Origin: Rhodococcoides kyotonense
Lineage (GTDB): Bacteria; Actinomycetota; Actinomycetes; Mycobacteriales; Mycobacteriaceae
Reading direction: 5' to 3'
NCBI RefSeq assembly: GCF_900188125.1
Contig: NZ_FZOW01000002.1
Coordinates: forward strand, 124,001 to 188,000
Length of the DNA: 64,000 bases
This document shows, one piece after another, positions 9,734 to 18,434 of this stretch. Each line of letters opens with the position of its first letter. Position 1 is the stretch's first letter. The notes beneath the pieces are model-generated. The model was given only the letters and a program-made list of their open reading frames with translations, did no database searches and was not told the DNA's origin. The position numbers were made by a program, and so were the translations under genes.

Positions 9734-10291
9734 ATGCGACCGTCGAGATTCGAAGACGCCGTGGTCCATCCCAAGTACCGCGTCGGGCCAGGCCAGCTCC
9801 TGCCCGACGCGCAGGTGGACGCTGCCACCGCAGGGTTGTTCACCGTCGAGGAGGTGACCCACGGCATCGTCCGGTCGACGCCGTACATCAGCGCGCAACT
9901 CGACACCACGGACGAGAACGTCGTCATGATCGAACAGGTCACCTCCCTCGGTGACGTTCCGCTGTACGTGAACGTGAGCTACTCGCCCGTCGGTGTGGAT
10001 TTCTCTCGGTTCAGCGCCGCGGTGCGCGCGCTCGACGAACTCGACGAGATTCCCGACGTCGCAGTCGCGTTCGAGATCCTCTACGGCCGACAGTACGGCG
10101 GTTACCACAGCACGATGGAGGCGTTCCGGTGCGACGCCGTGACGGCGTCCCGTCTCGGAATCGACGAGGGCGCAACGATTCTGAGCCGGGAGATGACGTT
10201 GTTCGACGTCGACCGGACGCCGTGGAATCTGTGCTGGAGCCGCTATCGACCTGATCTGACACGAGTATCCGCGACGACGTCGCACACCTGA
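9734..10291 (+). CDS. Stand-alone UTRA-domain protein (no DNA-binding domain)
   Basis: Encodes 185 residues, starting 2 bp after the binding-protein stop and therefore in the same operon. From about residue 35 it resembles the UTRA ligand-binding domain of GntR/HutC regulators, which has the chorismate-lyase fold: a VMIEQVTSLGDVPLYV strand pair, a central region, then RLGIDEGATILSREMTLFDVD and a closing W/Y-R-P-D segment. No helix-turn-helix precedes it; the first 35 residues are too short and of the wrong composition. It could be a ligand-binding protein acting on another regulator or an enzyme of the chorismate-lyase superfamily. A similar HTH-less protein lies at 12591. Confidence 0.7.
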   Translation: MRPSRFEDAVVHPKYRVGPGQLLPDAQVDAATAGLFTVEEVTHGIVRSTPYISAQLDTTDENVVMIEQVTSLGDVPLYVNVSYSPVGVDFSRFSAAVRALDELDEIPDVAVAFEILYGRQYGGYHSTMEAFRCDAVTASRLGIDEGATILSREMTLFDVDRTPWNLCWSRYRPDLTRVSATTSHT

Positions 10292-10316
10292 TCTGCCAAT
10301 CGAAGGAGAGTTTCAC

Positions 10317-11609
10317 GTGTTTCACATGGGGTGGTTTCTACAGACCGGATTCGGCGTGTACGGCTGGAACGACCGGTGGTCCGGCAACGTTCGCGCGGAC
10401 ATCGGCAAACCGCATCTGTTCGTCGACATGGCGCAGTCGCTCGAACGTGCGGGCTTCGACTACATGATGCTCGAGGATTCGTCCGTGTTGCCGAACATCT
10501 ACAAGGGGACGTTCGAGTCCTCGGTGAAGAACGGAGGCACGATTCGGTTCGATCCGATGCCGCTCGTACCGTTGATCGCGCAGGCGACGAAGAACATCGG
10601 CATCATCGCGACTCTGGCCACGACGTTCTACCCGCCGTTCCTCGCGGCGCGCCTGTTCTCGACACTCGATCACGTGACCGACGGCCGCGTCGGGATGAAT
10701 CTCGTGACGGCGAGCCCCCATCAGGCTGCGCAGAACTACGGTCTGACGCAGCACGTCGAGCACGACGAGCGCTATGCGATGGCCGCCGAATGGGCGGACG
10801 TGGTGACGCAGCTGTGGGACTCGTGGGAGGCCGACGCGGTGATCATGGACGAGGAGGCGGGAGTCTTCGCCGATCACGAGAAGATCCACACCGTGGACTT
10901 CGAAGGCAAGTACTTCCGCTCGCGTGGACCGCTCAACACCATTCCAGGGCCACAGCGGCATCCTGTGATCTGTCAGGCCGGCGGCTCTCCGGCTGGTAAG
11001 GATTTCGGCGCGCAGTACGCCGACACCATCATCGCGGCGCCCAAGGGTGTCGAAGGAATGAAGAACTACAGGTCCGACATCACGTCCCGGATGTTGAAAT
11101 ACGGTCGCAAGGCCGACGAAGCGAAGGTGTTGTATCTGGTGTCGCCGATCCTCGCCGACTCGAACGAAGAGGCCATCGCCAAGCGCGACAAGATCCGTGA
11201 GGCCCAGGCGTCCAACATCGATGCAATGATGGCCGGAATGTCGTACTTCACCAGCATCGACTTCTCTCAGTTCGATATCGACGGGCCGTTCCCGGATCTG
11301 TCCGACAACAACGGGCACAAGAGCACGATGGAAGATCTCGCCCGCGCGGGCAAGACGATTCGTGAAGCCGTGCAGAAGCGCCAGATCGCGGAGTCGGTCG
11401 AACTGGTCGGCACTCCGGAACACGTAGCCGGACTGATGGACGAATACATGCAGGAGGCAGGCGGCGACGGCTACCTCATCGCGTCGTCGGTGACGCGAAA
11501 CAACATCGCACAGATCGCCGACGGGTTGGCACCGGCTCTGCGTAAGCGCGGAGTGGTGCGGGACTCCTACAGTCACGACACGTTCCGCGGGAACCTGCTG
11601 GCGTTCTGA
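10317..11609 (+). CDS. LLM-class FMN-dependent monooxygenase, NtaA/SnaA/DszA family (copy 4)
   Basis: Encodes 430 residues from GTG 10317 with a GAAGGAGAG ribosome site a few bases upstream. It begins MFHMGWFL then GFGVYGWN and keeps all family segments (FYPPFLAARL, MNLVTASPH, CQAGGSPAGKDF). It is closest to copy 3, sharing NNGHKSTMEDLA-GKTIRE. It sits 25 bp after the UTRA-domain gene at the end of the importer operon and faces the GntR regulator gene tail to tail. It probably acts on the transported compound or on an intermediate made by copies 1-3. Confidence 0.9.
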   Translation: MFHMGWFLQTGFGVYGWNDRWSGNVRADIGKPHLFVDMAQSLERAGFDYMMLEDSSVLPNIYKGTFESSVKNGGTIRFDPMPLVPLIAQATKNIGIIATLATTFYPPFLAARLFSTLDHVTDGRVGMNLVTASPHQAAQNYGLTQHVEHDERYAMAAEWADVVTQLWDSWEADAVIMDEEAGVFADHEKIHTVDFEGKYFRSRGPLNTIPGPQRHPVICQAGGSPAGKDFGAQYADTIIAAPKGVEGMKNYRSDITSRMLKYGRKADEAKVLYLVSPILADSNEEAIAKRDKIREAQASNIDAMMAGMSYFTSIDFSQFDIDGPFPDLSDNNGHKSTMEDLARAGKTIREAVQKRQIAESVELVGTPEHVAGLMDEYMQEAGGDGYLIASSVTRNNIAQIADGLAPALRKRGVVRDSYSHDTFRGNLLAF

Positions 11610-11615
11610 GTTCGT

Positions 11616-12434
11616 CTACGGCACTTCGGACGTCAGGGCCACTCGATCGCCGCGGAACTGCGTGAAGGTGACCTGACGGACGACGCCGTCGACGTCGCGC
11701 TGTGTCATCTCTCGCAGCAGAAGCGGTGCGCCGACATCGATCCGCAGCAGTGCTGCGGTGTCGGCGTCGGCGGGGGTGGCTTCGATGTCGATTTCCGTCT
11801 CGGCGAGCGGGCGTCCGAACAGTCGAGCGAAGGCGTTACCGAGTGGTCGAGGGGTGTTGCCCAGCAGGCGAACTCGGTCGAAGAACTCGTCGTGATCGCG
11901 GCCGAGCGGTATGAATCCCGAATGTGTGAACAAGGGCTCGCCGTCGACGGACGCGAGCTGCTCGTACGTGAACAGCAGTTCGGCGTCGGTGTCGAATCGC
12001 GTGCGGGCGAACGGAGGAAGCTCGTCGATCGAGCGGTGAAGATCCTGCATGACGACCGTTCCGTCGTCCGACTCCGACGTGCCTCGGCGACCGACGATCT
12101 CGATGTCGGTGAACTCCTGCACGTGTCGTGCGACGACGGTGCCCGTGCGTCGCTCGCGACGAAGCAAGCCGTCGGATGCGAGCATCTGCAGCGCCGTACG
12201 TAGCGTGTTGCGGTTGACGCTGTAGGACTTGATCAATGCCGTTTCGACGAGTGGACCGTCGGGCATTCCGGAGCGGGTCCGGATGGCGGAGCGCAGCTGC
12301 TCGTAGGCGCGGTGCGGCGAGTTGTGCAGTCCCGGCGCTGTTCTGCGCTGAGCCGACATGTATTTCGCGCGTTCCGCATCCTGACGTTTGCGTAGCAGAG
12401 CGGCTGCTTCGCGGTCGAATGCATTCTTGGTCAT
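11616..12434 (-). CDS. GntR-family transcriptional regulator with UTRA domain
   Basis: Encodes 272 residues. A winged helix-turn-helix occupies about residues 40-105 (HRAYEQLRSAIRTRSG, then the recognition region SVNRNTLRTALQMLASDGLL and the wing RRERRTGTVV). A UTRA effector domain runs from about residue 125 to the end (ELLFTYEQLASVDGEPLF, then DADTAALLRIDVGAPLLLREM). It is the HutC subfamily layout. It is convergent with monooxygenase copy 4 and divergent from the HTH-less UTRA gene at 12591, so it is the natural candidate to regulate this island in response to its substrate. Confidence 0.9.
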   Translation of the reverse strand: MTKNAFDREAAALLRKRQDAERAKYMSAQRRTAPGLHNSPHRAYEQLRSAIRTRSGMPDGPLVETALIKSYSVNRNTLRTALQMLASDGLLRRERRTGTVVARHVQEFTDIEIVGRRGTSESDDGTVVMQDLHRSIDELPPFARTRFDTDAELLFTYEQLASVDGEPLFTHSGFIPLGRDHDEFFDRVRLLGNTPRPLGNAFARLFGRPLAETEIDIEATPADADTAALLRIDVGAPLLLREMTQRDVDGVVRQVTFTQFRGDRVALTSEVP

Positions 12435-12548
12435 GGGTTCCCGGCCTCCTGATGCGGCGCACGCGACGCACCGAATTCATTGTCGGCCAGGGCGGGGGTG
12501 TGTGCACGGCGGAGACTGTCTGATAAGTCACAAACCGAGCAGTTTTTA

Positions 12549-12559
12549 GAGAGTCTCTC
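12549..12559. promoter_or_regulatory. Short palindrome in the divergent GntR/UTRA promoter region
   Basis: GAGAG-T-CTCTC is a perfect five-base inverted repeat with one central base. It lies 32 bp before the start of the downstream gene and 115 bp before the GntR start. GntR/HutC regulators commonly bind short palindromes in their own divergent promoters, so this is a candidate operator. It is short enough to occur by chance. Confidence 0.3.
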
Positions 12560-12590
12560 CAAAATCAAGGGACTACGGAAGGACTGTCCG

Positions 12591-13133
12591 ATGAACGACA
12601 CCCGTCTTGCCCGGCGCTGCACACGAGGTGGTGTGCACATCGGTGTGTCGTTCGACGAGACATTGCCCGACCGAGAGGTCGTCGATGCGATCGTCGTCGA
12701 CGAGCTGGAGTATTCGATCGTTCCGTCCACGCCGTTGCTGCGTGCCAAGCTCGCGGTCGATTCGGCCGAGGTTCTGATGATCGAGCAGACGGTGCGGCGA
12801 GGGACCGTCCCGTTTCTGCTGCAGACGACGTACCACCGACTCGACGACGACGAGTTGTCGGCTCGTGTTCTTGCGATGAACACAGCAGGACGGACGGTGC
12901 CGTTCGACGACTTCTTCCAGCGTATGTTCGGCGTTGCGCGTGGCAGGTCGAGCGTGTCGATCGAAGCGGTGAGGTGCGACGAGCGCACCGCCGGGATCCT
13001 CGCAGTCGAGGAGTCGAGCCCGCTGCTCGTGCGCGAGATCGTCTACTTCGACGCGGCCGGTGAGGCCCGTGCCGTCGGATACAGCCATTTCCGTGCCGAC
13101 CACGTCGCGTTGCGTCAGGTGCGGCCCGGATAG
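12591..13133 (+). CDS. Stand-alone UTRA-domain protein (second copy, no DNA-binding domain)
   Basis: Encodes 180 residues from ATG 12591, with GGAAGG at 12577-12582 as ribosome site. It matches the UTRA pattern of its neighbours: IVPSTPLLRAKL, VLMIEQTVRRGTVPFLL, then DERTAGILAVEESSPLLVREIVYFDAAG and a final YSHFRADHVAL. There is no helix-turn-helix. It resembles the C-terminal half of the divergently transcribed GntR regulator and the protein at 9734. The aminotransferase gene begins 10 bp after its stop, so they are likely cotranscribed. Role unknown: effector-binding decoy, partner of the GntR protein, or enzyme. Confidence 0.65.
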   Translation: MNDTRLARRCTRGGVHIGVSFDETLPDREVVDAIVVDELEYSIVPSTPLLRAKLAVDSAEVLMIEQTVRRGTVPFLLQTTYHRLDDDELSARVLAMNTAGRTVPFDDFFQRMFGVARGRSSVSIEAVRCDERTAGILAVEESSPLLVREIVYFDAAGEARAVGYSHFRADHVALRQVRPG

Positions 13134-13143
13134 CCTTTCCGGT

Positions 13144-14316
13144 GTGGTCACCCCGTCGAGAAGAACTCCATCGAGAAGATCCGAGATCGAACCGTTTCAC
13201 GTGATGGACGTGTTCAAAGCTGCAGCCGTGCGGACGCGGACGCACGGAGACGTGCTGTCGCTCGCGGCGGGACAGCCGTCGACACCCGCGCCTGCTCCGG
13301 TTCTGCAGGCGACGCGCGACGCGCTCGACGCGCACCTGCTCGGCTACACCGAGACCCTCGGCATTCTCCCACTACGCGAGGCGATCGCGGCGTATCACTC
13401 GGAGGAGATCGGGGCGACCGTCGATCCGGACGACGTCGTCGTGACCACCGGCTCGTCGGGCGCGTTCACGCTGTTGTTCCTCGCCGCGTTCGATATCGGC
13501 GATACCGTGGTGATGGCCCGCCCGGGATATCCGGCGTACCGAAACACGTTGGCGGCGTTGGGATGCCGCGTCGTCGAACTCGATTGTGGCGCGGAGTCCA
13601 GATTCCAACCGACGGTGCAGATGCTCGACGCCCTTCCCGAGCCGCCGAAGGGGCTGATCATCGCGAGCCCGGCCAATCCGACGGGCACGATCATCGAGGC
13701 CGACGAACTCGCCGCGATCGCACGCTGGTGCGACGCGCACGGCACCCTGTTGATCTCCGACGAGATCTACCACGGCATCTCGTACGGCGACGTGACGACG
13801 TCGAGTGCCTGGGCGACGTCGAGGGAATCCGTCGTCGTCGGATCGGTGTCGAAGTACTTCTCGATGACGGGCTGGCGGCTCGGCTGGATGCTGATACCGA
13901 GGTATTTGCACCGGGCCGTCGAGAGGCTCGCGTCGAACATGACCGTGTGCCCGCCCGCGATCTCGCAGGTTGCCGCGATTGCCGCATTCACGGACGCCTC
14001 CCGCGCCGAACTCGACGGCCACGTGCAGAGATATGCCGTCAACCGAGGGATTCTGCTCGACGGTCTGGCTACCCTCGGTGTCACCGACCTCGCACCGGCC
14101 GACGGGGCGTTCTACGCCTACGCCGACGTGGGCCACCTGACGCAGGACTCGCGGGCGTGGTGCGAGCAGGTACTCGCGGAGACGGGCGTGGCGATCGCGC
14201 CCGGCGTCGACTTCGACACCGTGCACGGCCACCACACGATTCGGTTCTCGTTCGCGGGCGCGACTGCGGACATGCGCTCGGCATTGGAGCGCCTCGCACC
14301 CGTGTTCGGCCGGTAG
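13144..14316 (+). CDS. PLP-dependent aminotransferase, class I/II (fold type I)
   Basis: Encodes 390 residues if started at GTG 13144, which places the conserved N-terminal segment (SEIEPFHVMDVFKAA) at about residue 12. The pyridoxal-binding lysine lies in GSVSKYFSMTGWRLGWM at about residue 238, with ASPANPTGTI near 174 and the DEIYHGI segment near 205. These are marks of aspartate/aromatic-type aminotransferases. The exact amino donor cannot be told from sequence. It follows the UTRA gene by 10 bp and converges on the threonine aldolase gene. Confidence 0.88.
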   Translation: MVTPSRRTPSRRSEIEPFHVMDVFKAAAVRTRTHGDVLSLAAGQPSTPAPAPVLQATRDALDAHLLGYTETLGILPLREAIAAYHSEEIGATVDPDDVVVTTGSSGAFTLLFLAAFDIGDTVVMARPGYPAYRNTLAALGCRVVELDCGAESRFQPTVQMLDALPEPPKGLIIASPANPTGTIIEADELAAIARWCDAHGTLLISDEIYHGISYGDVTTSSAWATSRESVVVGSVSKYFSMTGWRLGWMLIPRYLHRAVERLASNMTVCPPAISQVAAIAAFTDASRAELDGHVQRYAVNRGILLDGLATLGVTDLAPADGAFYAYADVGHLTQDSRAWCEQVLAETGVAIAPGVDFDTVHGHHTIRFSFAGATADMRSALERLAPVFGR

Positions 14317-14326
14317 GGCGAGGGCG

Positions 14327-15346
14327 CTACGCGCGCACGGGCGAGAGGCGCGCCAACGCCTCACGGACATCGGCTTCCGAGACGTCCCGGTGCGTCACGA
14401 ACCGCACCTTCCCGGCGACGGTCACCGCAGCGATTCCCGACGCGGCCAGCTCGGCCACCGAGGCCGCTGGGTCCGGAACCGTCGCCAGGACGATGTTGGT
14501 CTGTGGTTCGGCGACGTCCCACCCGCGCTCGCGGAGACCGTCGGCGAGCAGTCGCGCATTCGAGTGGTCCTGGGCGAGCGAGTCGACATTGTCCAGCGCG
14601 AGCAGTCCGGCCGCGGCCAGGACACCGCCCTGACGGACACCGCCGCCGAGCATCTTGCGGATACGTCTGGCCTCGGTGATGCGGGCGGCATCCGACACCA
14701 GAACCGAGCCGACCGGCGCACCGAGACCCTTGCTGAGACAGACCGATACGGTGTCCGCGCCGCGCGTCAGGACACCCGGTTCGACGCCGAGAGCGGCCGC
14801 TGCATTCCACACACGGGCACCGTCGAGGTGTACGAGCAAACCCGATTCCCTTGCTGCGCCCAGCAATTCGTTCCACTCCTGCGCGTCGAAGACCGCGCCG
14901 CCCGCGAAGTTGTGCGTGTTCTCGAGACACAGCAGCTGCGTGTTCAGCGTGAAGTACGGTCCTGGGCCGCCGGCAGCCGCGCGAACGGTCGCGGCGGTCG
15001 GCCTGCCAGGCCCGGCGTCGTGGGGGAGTACCTGCGGCATTCCCTGCGCCAGCCACGCGGCCGTGCCGAGTTCGGAGCCGAGGACGTGCGCGTGCTCGGG
15101 TGCGAGAAACGCGTCGCCGCGTCGTAGATGAATCATCAGAGCGATGACGTTCGACATCGTCCCGCTCGGCACCCACAGCGCCGCGTCGTAGCCGAGCATC
15201 GATGCGACGCGCTCCTCGAGCGCGGCCATCGTCGGGTCGTGGTCGAGAACGTCGTCGCCCACTTCCGCGTCGGCCATCGCCGCTCGCATCGCGGCGTCGG
15301 GGCGGGTGACGGTGTCCGAACGTAGGTCGATGGTTGCGTGGTGCAT
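14327..15346 (-). CDS. ltaE: L-threonine aldolase (low-specificity type)
   Basis: Encodes 339 residues starting MHHATIDLRSDTVTRP, the characteristic N-terminus of the family; the frame is open upstream but lacks any family similarity there. The PLP lysine is in the segment CLSKGLGAPVGSVL near residue 200, and HLDGARVWNAA near 170 holds the Asp that contacts the pyridine ring. It cleaves L-threonine or allo-threonine to glycine and acetaldehyde, feeding glycine and one-carbon metabolism. It is divergent from the TetR regulator, which may control it. Confidence 0.9.
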   Translation of the reverse strand: MHHATIDLRSDTVTRPDAAMRAAMADAEVGDDVLDHDPTMAALEERVASMLGYDAALWVPSGTMSNVIALMIHLRRGDAFLAPEHAHVLGSELGTAAWLAQGMPQVLPHDAGPGRPTAATVRAAAGGPGPYFTLNTQLLCLENTHNFAGGAVFDAQEWNELLGAARESGLLVHLDGARVWNAAAALGVEPGVLTRGADTVSVCLSKGLGAPVGSVLVSDAARITEARRIRKMLGGGVRQGGVLAAAGLLALDNVDSLAQDHSNARLLADGLRERGWDVAEPQTNIVLATVPDPAASVAELAASGIAAVTVAGKVRFVTHRDVSEADVREALARLSPVRA

Positions 15347-15413
15347 GGTCTTCACGATTCCACACGAGCAAAAGCCGCGTTTTCGGTCGAACACGACACC
15401 GAGGACTGGCACG

Positions 15414-16058
15414 ATGACTCGAATGTCCGTTGGTCCCGCCGGAACGCCGCACAAGGTGTCGGGTGCCACTCCGAAAGGAGTCCGCCGTCGACACGCGTTG
15501 TCCTGCGCCGCGGCCGACCTGCTCGTCGAAGGCGGCTTCGACGCCGTGCGTCATCGGGCCGTGGCGACGCGGGCCGGACTTCCGTTGGCGTCGACGACGT
15601 ACTACTTCGGATCTCTCGACGACCTGATCGCGTGCGCTGTCGAAGTCCTCGGCCACCGCGAGTTGGAAGTCATGCGCGGCCGAGTCGACAGGCTCGGCAC
15701 ACCCCACACGGACCTGGAGTCGACGGTCGAGCTCATCGTCGATCTGCTCATCGGCCCCGAGGACGGGCAGGGGGAAGGACGTGAACGGCTGATCGCACGC
15801 TACGAGCGATTCATCGCGTCGGCGCGGCACCCCGAACTACGCGAAGTGCAGCTTCGGCTTCGCTCACAGATCGACGACCTGCTGACCGACGTCCTGCGCA
15901 GGGCGGGTCGCACGGTCGGTGAGCCGCAGTTACGACGGCTCGTCGCCGTCGTCGACGGGGCCGTCGTCGGAGCGCTCGGCGAGGTCGACCCGGAACCTCG
16001 CGCGATGGCACGAAGCATGCTGCTCGAGGTCATCGACGTGGTGGCACCAGCCGGCTGA
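15414..16058 (+). CDS. TetR-family transcriptional regulator
   Basis: Encodes 214 residues from ATG 15414 (GAGGA 9 bp upstream). The DNA-binding domain spans about residues 20-65, with the TetR core VATRAGLPLASTTYYFGSLDD. The rest is a helical ligand domain without recognisable specificity. Its stop is 26 bp before the purB start. It is divergent from ltaE with a 67-bp gap, so autoregulation and control of ltaE are plausible. Confidence 0.85.
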   Translation: MTRMSVGPAGTPHKVSGATPKGVRRRHALSCAAADLLVEGGFDAVRHRAVATRAGLPLASTTYYFGSLDDLIACAVEVLGHRELEVMRGRVDRLGTPHTDLESTVELIVDLLIGPEDGQGEGRERLIARYERFIASARHPELREVQLRLRSQIDDLLTDVLRRAGRTVGEPQLRRLVAVVDGAVVGALGEVDPEPRAMARSMLLEVIDVVAPAG

Positions 16059-16083
16059 AGGCGCGCCGCTAAACTGGACTCCC

Positions 16084-17502
16084 GTGACCATTCCGAATGT
16101 CCTCGCCACCCGTTACGCCAGCCCCGAATTGGTGGCCCTCTGGTCTCCGGAACACAAGATCGTCCTCGAACGACAGCTGTGGATCGCCGTCCTCAAAGCC
16201 CAGTCCTCACTGGGCGTCGACGTGCCGTCCGCGGCGATCGCCGACTACGAACGCGTCCTCGAGCAGGTCGATCTCGCATCGATCGCCGACCGCGAACGCG
16301 TCACCCGTCACGACGTCAAGGCACGGATCGAGGAGTTCAACGCCCTCGCCGGTCACGAGCACATCCACAAGGGTCTGACGAGCCGCGACCTCACCGAGAA
16401 CGTCGAACAGCTGCAGATCCTGCGCTCGCTCGAACACGTCCACGCGCACGGAGTCGCCGTCGCCGCGCGGCTCGCCGAGCGTGCAGCCGAGTACTCGTCC
16501 ATCGTCATGGCAGGGCGCAGCCACAACGTCGCCGCGCAGGCCACGACGCTCGGCAAGCGATTCGCATCCGCTGCCGACGAACTGCTCCTCGCGCTCGCGC
16601 GTCTGCAGGAGCTCATCTCGCGTTACCCGCTGCGCGGCATCAAGGGCCCGATGGGAACGAGCCAGGACATGCTCGACCTGTTCGGTGGGGACGCGTCGAA
16701 GCTCACGGCGCTCGAACGCCTCGTCGCCGATCACCTCGGTTTCCGCCACGTGCTCACGAGCGTCGGCCAGGTGTACCCGCGTTCGCTCGATCACGACGTT
16801 CTGTCCGCGCTGGTCCAGGTCGGCGCAGGCCCGTCCTCGTTCGCACACACCATCCGCCTGATGGCAGGCCACGAACTCGTCACCGAGGGGTTCCAGCCGG
16901 GCCAGGTCGGCTCGTCGGCGATGCCGCACAAGATGAACACTCGCTCGTGCGAACGTGTCAACGGACTGCAGGTCGTGTTGCGCGGGTACGCATCGATGGC
17001 CGCGGAACTCGCAGGCGCGCAATGGAACGAGGGCGACGTCTTCTGTTCGGTCGTGCGCCGCGTCGCGCTGCCCGATGCGTTCTTCGCCATCGACGGCATG
17101 ATCGAGACCTTCCTGACCGTGCTCGCCGAATTCGGCGCCTACCCGGCTGTCATCGCGAAAGAGCTCGAGCGCTACTTGCCGTTCCTCGCGACGACCAAGG
17201 TGCTCATGGCGTCGGTGCGCGCGGGTGTCGGCCGCGAGACCGCACACGAGGCGATCAAGGAACATGCCGTCGCCGTCGCACTCGCGATGCGTGAGCAGGG
17301 CAAGGAACCCGATCTGCTCGACCGCCTCGCCGCCGACGACCGCATCCCGCTCGACCGGAAGGGCCTCGACGAGGCATTGGCCGACAAGTCGGCGTTCATC
17401 GGTTCCGCGGAATCTCAGGTCGCCGCGGTGGTGTCCGAGGTCGAGAACCTGCTGCACCAGTTCCCCGCCGGAGCGAAGTACACGCCGTCGCCGATTCTCT
17501 GA
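16084..17502 (+). CDS. purB: Adenylosuccinate lyase
   Basis: Encodes 472 residues from GTG 16084, giving the conserved beginning VLATRYASPELVALWSPEHK. It catalyses two steps of purine synthesis: SAICAR to AICAR plus fumarate, and adenylosuccinate to AMP plus fumarate. The fumarase/aspartase-superfamily signature GSSAMPHKMNTRSCE is at about residues 277-290, and the TSRDLTEN segment near residue 100 carries further active-site residues. purC, purS and purQ lie 35-45 kb further on, separated from it by the siderophore locus. Confidence 0.96.
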   Translation: MTIPNVLATRYASPELVALWSPEHKIVLERQLWIAVLKAQSSLGVDVPSAAIADYERVLEQVDLASIADRERVTRHDVKARIEEFNALAGHEHIHKGLTSRDLTENVEQLQILRSLEHVHAHGVAVAARLAERAAEYSSIVMAGRSHNVAAQATTLGKRFASAADELLLALARLQELISRYPLRGIKGPMGTSQDMLDLFGGDASKLTALERLVADHLGFRHVLTSVGQVYPRSLDHDVLSALVQVGAGPSSFAHTIRLMAGHELVTEGFQPGQVGSSAMPHKMNTRSCERVNGLQVVLRGYASMAAELAGAQWNEGDVFCSVVRRVALPDAFFAIDGMIETFLTVLAEFGAYPAVIAKELERYLPFLATTKVLMASVRAGVGRETAHEAIKEHAVAVALAMREQGKEPDLLDRLAADDRIPLDRKGLDEALADKSAFIGSAESQVAAVVSEVENLLHQFPAGAKYTPSPIL

Positions 17503-17503
17503 T

Positions 17504-17558
17504 GCGGCTGCGCCGCCTGTGCGTGCAGAGTTGGTCTCCGTTGTCACTACGCACGCAC
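17504..17558. terminator. Hairpins between convergent purB and HAD gene
   Basis: Two inverted repeats lie just after purB: a five-base stem GCGGC-TGC-GCCGC (17504-17516), and a larger one with arms 17519-17531 and 17546-17558 (GTGCGTGC...GCACGCAC, 11 of 13 paired, 14-base loop). The position between convergent genes suggests bidirectional termination. The second resembles the longer intergenic palindromes at 50-62 kb in layout but not closely in sequence. Confidence 0.5.
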
Positions 17559-17565
17559 GGGCGCG

Positions 17566-18360
17566 TCAGCGCAACAGATCCGGCAGATCCGCGACCGAAT
17601 CGATGACGTGATTCGGCTGAAGTCCGAACTCCTGCTTCGTGCGTCGGTCGAGGACGTCCTGCTGGAACTTGCCGGTGCGCACGAGAACACCCGTCATCCC
17701 GACGACCTGGGCGGCCAATACGTCGTTGTCCAGGTCGTCGCCGACCATGATGACATCCTCCGGATCGACGCCCATGCGTTCGGCTGCGGTCTGAAAGCCA
17801 AGCGGCGCAGGCTTTCCGACGGCTTTGGCCTTGTGTCCTGACGCCTTCTCCATGCCGGCCAGGTACATGCCGGTGTCGATGCGCAGGCCGTCACCCGTCG
17901 TCCACATCAGACTCCGGTGCATGGCGACGACGGGGATGCCGCGGCACAGCCAGTCGTAGACGCGGCTCAGGCGTTCGTGCGTGAACTCGGGACCGGCCCC
18001 GCCGACGACGACGACATCGGGGTCTCCCGCGTCCTCGTCGACGAACTCGATTCCCGGCATGTCACTGGTGATGTCGCCGTTGTTGACGACGACCGTCCGC
18101 GCTCCCGGATACGTCTCGCGCAGGTGATCGGCGGTGAGCGACGCGGCGGTGACGATCTCGTCGGCATGCACCGACATACCCACCTCGGTGAGGGCGTCGG
18201 CGATCTGAGAACGAGTCTTGGACGTGGTGTTCGTCAGGAACGCGCGCGCGATGTCGTTGCTGCTCAGGTACTCCAGCGTCTCCGCGGCCCCGGCAACGGG
18301 CTTCCACGACGTGACCAGCACGCCGTCGATGTCGAACAGAACACCACCGATCAAACCCAT
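17566..18360 (-). CDS. HAD-superfamily phosphatase, subfamily IIA (NagD/LHPP-like)
   Basis: Encodes 264 residues. HAD motif I is LFDIDGVLV (nucleophile Asp10 and Asp12), motif II is in FLTNTTSKT, the Lys motif is in GKPAPLGF and motif III is MVGDDLDNDV. The cap insertion between motifs II and III is of the IIA type seen in NagD, phosphoglycolate phosphatase and LHPP. It should dephosphorylate a small phosphorylated metabolite in the cytoplasm; the substrate is unknown. Confidence 0.88.
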   Translation of the reverse strand: MGLIGGVLFDIDGVLVTSWKPVAGAAETLEYLSSNDIARAFLTNTTSKTRSQIADALTEVGMSVHADEIVTAASLTADHLRETYPGARTVVVNNGDITSDMPGIEFVDEDAGDPDVVVVGGAGPEFTHERLSRVYDWLCRGIPVVAMHRSLMWTTGDGLRIDTGMYLAGMEKASGHKAKAVGKPAPLGFQTAAERMGVDPEDVIMVGDDLDNDVLAAQVVGMTGVLVRTGKFQQDVLDRRTKQEFGLQPNHVIDSVADLPDLLR

Positions 18361-18434
18361 GGCAGAACTCTAGTCGCGGGCTTCCGGCCCTGCAGTTCCA
18401 GCCGGGAGTGGACCCCGAATTAGGCTGTTGTCCC

